Source: an uncultured Campylobacter sp.
GTDB lineage: Bacteria; Campylobacterota; Campylobacteria; Campylobacterales; Campylobacteraceae
DNA length: 8,227 bases
Assembly (NCBI RefSeq): GCF_938017705.1
Contig: NZ_CALIIS010000237.1
Span: 1-8,227 of the forward strand
Direction of reading: 5' to 3'
Position numbers and translations under genes: made by a program. Shown here one piece after another: positions 1 to 4,653 of the stretch (position 1 is its first letter; every line of letters begins with the position of its first letter). Below the pieces are notes generated by a model. It saw nothing but the letters and a program-made list of their open reading frames with translations. It had not been told where the DNA came from and did not search any database.

Positions 1-214
1 CTACTTTATCCCAAATTACGTTTTTTAGGGTCATGGAAACTATAAATTTATCGCCTTCGCACGTAGCCGCGCCTAACTTTATATCTTCAGTCTCTGGGTG
101 ACTGCGCCCATTTACGGCATCCGCCAAAAATTTGCAGCGCTCGGCATCGGCATCTCCCGCAAGCGCCGCGCTGCAGATAAATACGCCGAACAGGGCGGGT
201 ATAAATTTTTTCAT
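1..214 (-). CDS. Small exported protein of unknown function (5' part only)
   Basis: The reading frame runs off the left edge of the window, so only the first 71 codons are visible. The protein starts MKKFIPALFGVFICSAALAG: a lysine-rich start, a hydrophobic stretch and an ALA-type signal peptidase I site near residue 19, so it is probably exported to the periplasm. The mature part shows two cysteines (residues 27 and 54) and ends at the edge in a beta-like stretch. I do not recognise a family. An in-frame ATG lies two codons upstream at 220, but the AGGAG ribosome site (221-225) abuts it with no spacer. The ATG at 214 has a normal 6-base spacer, so I chose 214. The gene is separate from dapD by about 360 bases and appears to have its own promoter. 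Confidence 0.75.
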   Translation of the reverse strand, partial: MKKFIPALFGVFICSAALAGDADAERCKFLADAVNGRSHPETEDIKLGAATCEGDKFIVSMTLKNVIWDKV

Positions 215-220
215 TTTCAT

Positions 221-248
221 CTCCTGATTTTATTTGGAATTTATCATA
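221..248 (-). promoter_or_regulatory. Ribosome site and likely -10 box for the exported-protein gene
   Basis: Read on the minus strand, 243-248 is TATGAT, a good -10 match, 29 bases upstream of the ATG at 214. AGGAG at 221-225 is a strong ribosome binding site whose spacing favours the ATG at 214. No convincing -35 box is visible, which is normal for Campylobacter vegetative promoters. Confidence 0.5.
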
Positions 249-347
249 TTAAAATTTTAAATTCAATCTATTTTTTGAAATTTAAAGACCCTTTGCGCGC
301 CGCAAATCCGCGAGCCGCCAAAATTACTTACGTTAAAATAGCGGCGT

Positions 348-431
348 AAATTCCATAAATCACCGCTAGAAATTTTCCAAATCGCGGCAAAAATTCTTTA
401 AATTCCGCGTGAAATTCTATGAGCGGAAATT
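348..431. repeat. Small cluster of RAATTY sites
   Basis: AATT cores flanked by purine and pyrimidine occur at 349, 371, 392, 401, 413 and 428, six in about 85 bases. The spacings of the last four (9, 12, 15) and the surrounding GCG-rich words match the much larger array at 3761-4635, so this looks like a short version of the same intergenic sequence type. Confidence 0.5.
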
Positions 432-498
432 TCGCGGCGGATCGCATATACTCGCTCAAAGCGGCGTGCGGCGAGATCGTCCGTATCTTTTTCAAACT

Positions 499-526
499 CG
501 CCGTTTAAGTTATAGATTTAACGCAG
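499..526. repeat. Imperfect copy of the dapD 3' end (copy 1)
   Basis: This 28-base stretch closely matches 557-585 in the same orientation. Both begin CGCCGTTTAA and end in a GCAG preceded by an AT-rich core, with one indel and a few substitutions between them. The second copy contains the dapD stop codon, so this copy may be a relic of a small tandem duplication or a previous 3' end of dapD. Confidence 0.55.
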
Positions 527-556
527 CTTAAAAAAAAGCTCCAGCCAATCCGCGCC

Positions 557-585
557 CGCCGTTTAAATTTATAAATTTAATGCAG
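557..585. repeat. Imperfect repeat (copy 2) spanning the dapD stop codon, with an AT palindrome
   Basis: This is the partner of 499-526 and covers the last codons and TAA stop (577-579) of dapD. Inside it, 563-580 is a perfect 18-base palindrome made only of A and T (TTAAATTTATAAATTTAA). It has no GC stem and no separate T-tract, so I would not call it an intrinsic terminator. It is the nearest structured sequence after the stop. Confidence 0.5.
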
Positions 586-1770
586 TTCCGCGTTGAGTTT
601 GATCGCGCGCTTGCTAACGCTTGCCGTAATCTGCCCGCTTTGGCTGTTTTGTCGGAAGTGCAGTCCGCTAAGGCCGGCAAGCTCAAGCCCTTTATAAATT
701 TCACGATCGAACGCAAAGCCTGGATTTAGCGCTGCTAGCGCCTCGCGATCCTTTTGCGCGATAAAAACCTTCGTGCCCTCAAGTACTGCGATGCCGGCAT
801 CCACGATGCAGCGGTCGCCTAGCGGAATGCCCGTTACGGAGTTTGCGCCCAGCAAGCAGTGCTTGCCGATGCTCACAGCATTGCCGTTGGTGCCGCTTAG
901 CACGCCCAAAATCGACGCGCCGCCGCCTATGTCGCTGCCCTCGCCCACGACGACCGAGCTGCTGACGCGCCCCTCGATCATAACGCTGCCGGTCGTGCCT
1001 GCGTTGAAATTCACGTACGCAGCACCCGGCATCACGGTCGTACCCGCAGCGATATGCGCACCCAAACGCACCTTCGCGTCATCTAAAATCCGCACATTTT
1101 GCGGCGGCACGACGTGGCTTAGGTAGCGCGGAAATTTATCGACGCTGATGATACGCGGATAGCGGCCTTGCATTTTTAAATGGATTTCGTTTTCACGCAG
1201 CCACCAAAGCTCGATCGGGCGAGCGTTTTCGTCCCATGCGACATTCGGAAGCACACTAAATGCGCCGTCTAGATTGAGCGTGCGCGGCTCGCAGAGATTT
1301 AGCGAAAGCGCATAAAGCTTAAGATAGACGCTCTCGACGCTTTTTGGCGCGGCATCCTCAAAGATAAAACTAGCGCAAAAGCTCGCGTGCTCGTCCGATT
1401 TCATCACCTCTTTAACCGCAAGCAGCACCTGCAGATTTTTATGCGCGCCCTCTTTGGCGTCTGGCTGTAGAAATTTTAAAGCCTCGATAGCCTTTTTTAG
1501 GGCTTTGTGCGTTAGCGGAAGGACGCACTCACTACCGCTAAAATCCATGACCCCTCCGCATTCGGTTAGAGCATGGATTAGCACTGCTGCGCTTACTAGC
1601 CCATCTTTAAAATTTACGTGCGCGTAATTCATGCTTAGGCTTTTATGCTCCTCCGCACGCCCCTTAAATACGCGCCCGATCGCCCACATCATCGGATCGC
1701 GATAGCCCTTTTCGGCGCGAACTTTATCCGTAAAAGCCTGAAGCTCGCTTAGGCTTTTAATCTCTTTCAT
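577..1770 (-). CDS. dapD: 2,3,4,5-tetrahydropyridine-2,6-dicarboxylate N-succinyltransferase
   Basis: This cytoplasmic enzyme transfers succinyl from succinyl-CoA to tetrahydrodipicolinate in the succinylase branch of lysine and meso-diaminopimelate synthesis, feeding protein and peptidoglycan. The protein is 397 residues, in the long size class of Campylobacterota DapD rather than the roughly 270-residue E. coli type. Residues 1-225 form the extended N-terminal region. Residues about 228-332 form the left-handed parallel beta-helix, visible as hexapeptide-like turns (VRLGAHIAAGTTVMPGA, VVVGEGSDIGGGASILG, ISIG-like IGKHCLLGANS). The segment AYVNFNAGTTGSVMIEGRVS is typical of the family. The ATG at 1770 has AAGGAT 5 bases upstream and a good -10 box at 1801-1806. 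In C. jejuni dapD adjoins mrp. Here 2.9 kb of other sequence separates them. Confidence 0.95.
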   Translation of the reverse strand: MKEIKSLSELQAFTDKVRAEKGYRDPMMWAIGRVFKGRAEEHKSLSMNYAHVNFKDGLVSAAVLIHALTECGGVMDFSGSECVLPLTHKALKKAIEALKFLQPDAKEGAHKNLQVLLAVKEVMKSDEHASFCASFIFEDAAPKSVESVYLKLYALSLNLCEPRTLNLDGAFSVLPNVAWDENARPIELWWLRENEIHLKMQGRYPRIISVDKFPRYLSHVVPPQNVRILDDAKVRLGAHIAAGTTVMPGAAYVNFNAGTTGSVMIEGRVSSSVVVGEGSDIGGGASILGVLSGTNGNAVSIGKHCLLGANSVTGIPLGDRCIVDAGIAVLEGTKVFIAQKDREALAALNPGFAFDREIYKGLELAGLSGLHFRQNSQSGQITASVSKRAIKLNAELH

Positions 1771-1800
1771 ATTTAATCCTTAATCGCAAAATTGCGCGGG

Positions 1801-1806
1801 AGTATA
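1801..1806 (-). promoter_or_regulatory. Likely dapD -10 box
   Basis: Read on the minus strand this is TATACT preceded by GC, about 31 bases upstream of the dapD ATG, giving a leader of roughly 23 bases. A short stem (CGCAA/TTGCG, 1785-1796) falls near the predicted transcription start. The left inverted repeat at 1838-1850 begins just upstream of where the -35 region would be. Confidence 0.5.
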
Positions 1807-1837
1807 GCTAAATTTAATTTAAAAGGGGATTTGAAAG

Positions 1838-1850
1838 TTGCATATATTTT
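1838..1850 (+). repeat. Left 13-bp inverted repeat (TTGCATATATTTT)
   Basis: Perfect reverse-complement partner of 2632-2644. It lies between the dapD promoter and the promoter of the 208-residue protein gene. It could be a terminal inverted repeat or, alternatively, half of a regulatory site. Confidence 0.55.
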
Positions 1851-1894
1851 CTCGTTGATTTATATTTTTAAGCTTAATTATGCAAATTATTTAC

Positions 1895-1920
1895 TATACT
1901 TTAATGATATTTAATGATAT
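1895..1920 (+). promoter_or_regulatory. Promoter region with tandem TTAATGATAT repeat
   Basis: TATACT at 1895-1900 is a plausible -10 box for the plus-strand gene starting at 1957. Directly after it, the 10-base word TTAATGATAT is repeated exactly twice (1901-1910, 1911-1920), followed by a run of eight A. The repeat covers the expected transcription start, a usual place for an operator. Binding of a regulator there is inference. Confidence 0.4.
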
Positions 1921-1956
1921 TAGGATAAAAAAAATATTTTGATTTTGGAGATCACG

Positions 1957-2583
1957 ATGCCTATAAGATTTGAAAATTTAAAATCGTTACTCAGAGATAT
2001 GGAAAATAGGAATTTAGTAATAGCTTCTTTTCGATTCCAATACAATATAAATACAGCAGTAATACTTAAACGATACCGAGACGGACAAACAAAACCTAAT
2101 GAATATGCTAAGGTGTGGTTGAAATTTATAGATTGGGAAGACACAAATAATACTATAGAAGCATACGCTGATTTTTTTGAAGTTTATTTTAGAACTACTG
2201 AAGAATTTATAGAATTTTTTAATATACAAAATAGAGGTGCTATGAGAAATATATTCTTAGATTTTTCCAATCATTTTGCCAAATTTATTCCAACAAAATG
2301 GAGTCGACCAAATAATGATATCGAAAGGCATTTATTGGGCGGATACGCAGAGGGAAATAATCCAAACGCTATTTATTGTTTTGATGTAAGAAGAAATGGC
2401 ATTGATAGAAACGGGAACCCTAACACAAGAAGTATTGAAAATAGCAATAAAGCTTACATTTTAAGACCAAATTTATATGTCCTATATAAAGATGATACAA
2501 ATTTAAGTTTCTTTTTTTCAGACAATATTGAAGATGAAAGACAGGACAGGGAAATAATTAGAATGGTTGCCAATAGAAACTAA
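1957..2583 (+). CDS. Uncharacterised 208-residue protein, AT-rich, probably acquired
   Basis: I cannot assign a function. The protein starts MPIRFENLKSLLRDMENRNL, has no signal peptide or membrane segment and is rich in Asn, Arg, Phe and Tyr. A mixed N-terminal part (1-60) is followed by an acidic aromatic segment (about 60-110). The C-terminal part (about 125-200) carries IYCFDVRRNG, KAYILRPNLYVLYKDD and FFFSDNIEDERQDREI and looks like a conserved domain. From memory it resembles the DUF6037 family of unknown function, which I could not check. A TTG at 1939 could extend the frame by six codons, but GGAG at 1947-1950 is well placed for the ATG at 1957. Base composition (about 30% GC where counted) and frequent AGA/ATA codons differ sharply from neighbours, and inverted repeats flank it. 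It is a lone gene, so a defence or cargo role is only a guess. Confidence 0.8.
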   Translation: MPIRFENLKSLLRDMENRNLVIASFRFQYNINTAVILKRYRDGQTKPNEYAKVWLKFIDWEDTNNTIEAYADFFEVYFRTTEEFIEFFNIQNRGAMRNIFLDFSNHFAKFIPTKWSRPNNDIERHLLGGYAEGNNPNAIYCFDVRRNGIDRNGNPNTRSIENSNKAYILRPNLYVLYKDDTNLSFFFSDNIEDERQDREIIRMVANRN

Positions 2584-2631
2584 CTATCATATCGGCTAGG
2601 TTTTAGAGGCAAAAACAAATTGCTTATCTGC

Positions 2632-2644
2632 AAAATATATGCAA
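2632..2644 (-). repeat. Right 13-bp inverted repeat (AAAATATATGCAA on plus)
   Basis: Exact reverse complement of 1838-1850, in the 81-base gap between the stop of the plus-strand gene (2583) and the stop of the minus-strand secreted-protein gene (2665). The gap holds no convincing intrinsic terminator for either convergent gene. Confidence 0.55.
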
Positions 2645-2664
2645 TTCTGAAAGTAAATTTTATC

Positions 2665-3690
2665 CTACCTAAACACATCATCCATCGGCGTGCTTTCGCA
2701 TTTCTTGCGGTCCGCTTCTACAGAGAGCAGGCGAGCTTTGCTTTCGTCCAAAATTTTAGAGCTGATAGCAAGCCCCGGCAAATCTAAGGAATTTACGGCG
2801 TGTTTGCCCGCAAATCCGCTAAGTCCTTTGCCGAATATCCCGTTTACGCGCCCGTTCATATCATAGATCTCGCTGCCGTCGCAGTGAAAGACATTGCCCG
2901 AGATACACTCGCATTTAAGCCCGTCCGCAGCCTCCGTATATCGGTAGTCCTCGACGTATAGCGCGCCGCTTACGCCATAGACGCTACTTATCGGATTGTA
3001 GATCAGCACGGCTAAAATTTCGTTTTTTTCAGGGTTTGAGATCTCCCATTCTACGGCGCGATATGAGCTTAGCATCAGCACGATGGGTTTGGCGGATTTG
3101 GCTAAATTTACTTTGACGCGGTTGTTCATCTGTGCACTTTCGTAAATCGCGCCCAGCCACAGATCGTAATCCTTGCCCGCGGGGATCTTGGCTACGGCGT
3201 CCTTTTGGCGATAAAAGGGCTCGACGTCCTTAAAATCTACGAAAAGCTCGCTAGAATGCGCGTCGTTTAGAAACCACGCCTCTATTTTGTGTTTGCCTTT
3301 GCTAAATTTATAGGTAAGCGGGCGCTTTTGATTGCTTGACGTCCCGCCTAGAACGTCCGTGCCGTCTACGGCGATGACGAGCGTCGACCAGCCGTAATCT
3401 CCTAGCACCATCTTTTCGATATCGGCGTCGAAATTAAACTCACCGACCCAATACGCCATAAGATTTGCAGAGGGGATCTCGTGAAAGGTGTTGTTCTCGT
3501 AATTAACGCTGATGCGATCGACGTTTTCGGAAAAGATCACCTTCTTAGGCTCCTCCTTATTCAGATAAAATGCCAAAAACTTATCCTGCGGTATCTGTGC
3601 GCCTGCCGTGATCTCCTTCGCCCATTTTTGCATATTGCTCTCCTGCGCGAACGCTGCAAAAGCAAGCACCATAATAATCAAAAATCTCAT
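2665..3690 (-). CDS. Secreted two-domain protein with PA14-like N-terminal half, function unknown
   Basis: The 341-residue protein starts MRFLIIMVLAFAAFAQES, a short signal peptide with a likely cut after AFA (residue 15), so it should be periplasmic or secreted. Residues about 35-155 read like a PA14-type beta-sandwich: a yWVGEFnf strand, then WSTLVIAVDG, then KHKIEAWFLNDAHSSELFVDF. PA14 domains commonly bind carbohydrate or sit in surface proteins. Residues about 180-250 form a second domain with VKVNLAKSAKPIVLMLSSYRAVEWEI and a run of hydrophobic strands. Four cysteines lie in the C-terminal half (260, 262, 270, 331), and CEC...C could form disulfides. A TTG at 3705 could extend the frame, but GGAAAGG sits 6 bases before the ATG at 3690. 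Composition (31 of 60 G or C in 2821-2880) is like the core genes. A perfect hairpin lies 27 bases upstream of its start. Confidence 0.75.
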   Translation of the reverse strand: MRFLIIMVLAFAAFAQESNMQKWAKEITAGAQIPQDKFLAFYLNKEEPKKVIFSENVDRISVNYENNTFHEIPSANLMAYWVGEFNFDADIEKMVLGDYGWSTLVIAVDGTDVLGGTSSNQKRPLTYKFSKGKHKIEAWFLNDAHSSELFVDFKDVEPFYRQKDAVAKIPAGKDYDLWLGAIYESAQMNNRVKVNLAKSAKPIVLMLSSYRAVEWEISNPEKNEILAVLIYNPISSVYGVSGALYVEDYRYTEAADGLKCECISGNVFHCDGSEIYDMNGRVNGIFGKGLSGFAGKHAVNSLDLPGLAISSKILDESKARLLSVEADRKKCESTPMDDVFR

Positions 3691-3716
3691 TACCGACCTT
3701 TCCAATTCCGTATCAA

Positions 3717-3760
3717 GGTAAAATCCCTAAACCCTTGAATTCGGGTTTAGGGATTTTACC
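3717..3760. terminator. Perfect 18-bp inverted repeat, terminator-like hairpin
   Basis: The arms 3717-3734 and 3743-3760 are exact reverse complements, separated by an 8-base loop (TTGAATTC). The arm layout, AAAATCCC...GGGATTTT, is that of a bidirectional intrinsic terminator in which the A and T tracts pair, although only four T follow the GC part on either strand. It sits 27 bases upstream of the ATG of the secreted-protein gene, so on the minus strand it falls in that gene's promoter or leader and might act as an attenuator or as a barrier to transcription from mrp. Confidence 0.65.
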
Positions 3761-4248
3761 GCCTTGGCTCCACAGCTTATACGAATTAAATTTCAGCTGC
3801 GCGAGAAATTTCCTTGCCGCGACCGCTACGGATAAAATTCCATCCCAAATAAACTCTACAGAGGCTTTCGCAGATAAATTCCACTGCCATGAAACCCGGC
3901 AAAATAAAAATTTTAAACTAGCGCAATGCTGTGGCTACCGCTAAAAAGCTAGACGCGATAAATTTCAAGCCTAAAATTCATATTAAAGCCCCATCTTAAA
4001 ATTTTAAAACAGAGCTTTAGCGATAAAATTTCACATTTTAAAATTCTGTGGCAAAGCTTTATGCTTAAAATTTTACATTTAAAACTCCAAGGCAGAATTC
4101 TACGGCAAATTTTACCTCGCTGAATTGTGCGTTTGGAATTTAATTTTCGCCGTTAAATTCTGCGCTTAGAATTTTATCTGAACCCTCACGTAACGGAGAT
4201 TGGTAAAATTTTAGCTCGAAATTTCAAACTACGAAATTTCGTCTGCCC

Positions 4249-4274
4249 AAATTTTGCGAGCGCTATAAATTTGC
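4249..4274. repeat. Longer direct repeat within the array (copy 1)
   Basis: This stretch contains ATTTTGCGAGC, a two-base variable part, TATAAA and TTTGC. It matches 4519-4545 in the same orientation with only a few differences, showing that at least part of the array arose by duplication rather than by base composition alone. Confidence 0.5.
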
Positions 4275-4518
4275 TCAAAATCAAAGCGGAATTTCAAGCT
4301 CTAAAATTTAGTATAAAAACTCGCGCTACGAAACTCCGCACGAAATTCTATATACAAAAATTTTACTAACGCCGTAAAATCACTTCAAAATTTCGAGGCG
4401 AAATTTTAACGCAGAATTTTGAGCTATAAAATTCGGCGCAAAATCCCAAGCCGCGAAACCCGCGTGAAATTTTACCCGCTAAATTTACGGGCAAAATTCT
4501 ATGACGGATTGCATACCG

Positions 4519-4545
4519 GAATTTTGCGAGCATTATAAAATTTGC
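4519..4545. repeat. Longer direct repeat within the array (copy 2)
   Basis: Partner of 4249-4274, 270 bases away. ATTTTGCGAGC is identical in both, GC in copy 1 is replaced by AT, and one extra A lies in the AT core. Confidence 0.5.
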
Positions 4546-4653
4546 AGCGAAATTAGGCGCGAAATTTCGAACTATGAAATTCCGCGTTGAATTTCAATCT
4601 GCAAAATTCAAGAGAAATTCCGCGCGAAATTTGACGCCGTGCCCGCCGAAGCC

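Larger units (their letters stand above)
249..576. other. Intergenic region without a recognisable gene
   Basis: No open frame here has a plausible start, ribosome site or recognisable product. The stretch holds three things: an AT-rich promoter flank (249-290), a cluster of RAATTY sites (about 348-431), and an imperfect copy of the dapD 3' end (499-526). I see no tRNA or other structured RNA. Confidence 0.6.
1838..2644. mobile_element. Candidate inserted cassette bounded by 13-bp inverted repeats
   Basis: The 13-base sequence at 1838-1850 reappears as its exact reverse complement at 2632-2644, and these two copies enclose one AT-rich gene. TGAAAGT occurs in the same orientation just outside both ends (1832-1838, overlapping the left repeat by one base, and 2648-2654, three bases beyond the right repeat), resembling a short target duplication. 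The enclosed 807 bases are far more AT-rich than the flanks (18 of 60 G or C in 2101-2160). No transposase is present, so it would be a non-autonomous or decayed unit. The repeats are AT-rich and the direct-repeat spacing is imperfect, so chance is not excluded. Confidence 0.4.
3761..4635. repeat. Gene-free region filled with a quasi-periodic RAATTY array
   Basis: No credible gene lies between the hairpin and mrp. By hand count, 43 AATT cores occur between 3784 and 4628, and 39 of these fit RAATTY (purine-AATT-pyrimidine). Most neighbours are 11-15 bases apart, and many pairs are exactly 27 apart (4042, 4069, 4096, 4123; also 4551, 4578, 4605). Between the cores lie short variable words rich in GCG, CTA and CGC. 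RAATTY is the motif methylated by CtsM in C. jejuni, where it marks DNA acceptable for natural transformation. Whether this region serves that purpose, or is a decayed minisatellite or a compositional quirk of the genome, cannot be told from one window. Confidence 0.6.

Noticed and set aside
98..349. Plus-strand frame of 83 codons over the exported-protein gene
   Set aside because: It is antisense to the clear signal-peptide gene and lacks a ribosome site.
2512..2518. T7 run inside the 208-residue protein gene as a frameshift or phase-variation site
   Set aside because: It is short, lies in an AT-rich gene where such runs are expected, and the frame continues intact to a proper stop.
2600..2611. 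GTTTTAGAGGC resembling a Cas9-type CRISPR repeat start
   Set aside because: Only about ten bases match, there is no second copy and no cas gene nearby.
3721..3756. Telomere-like CCCTAAA/TTTAGGG words
   Set aside because: They are the two arms of one hairpin, with no tandem run, so the likeness to eukaryotic telomere repeats is coincidental.
3735..3944. Plus-strand frame of 69 codons starting in the hairpin
   Set aside because: The start lies in the hairpin loop and arm, no ribosome site precedes it, and the product has no recognisable features; the sequence belongs to the RAATTY array.
3761..4635. CRISPR array
   Set aside because: The repeated core is only about 6 bases, spacing is 11-15 rather than a fixed repeat plus a 30-base spacer, and no cas gene is present.
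3761..4635. Replication origin
   Set aside because: I saw no DnaA-box cluster (TTATCCACA-like), no dnaA or dnaN neighbour, and the AATT cores are not DnaA boxes.
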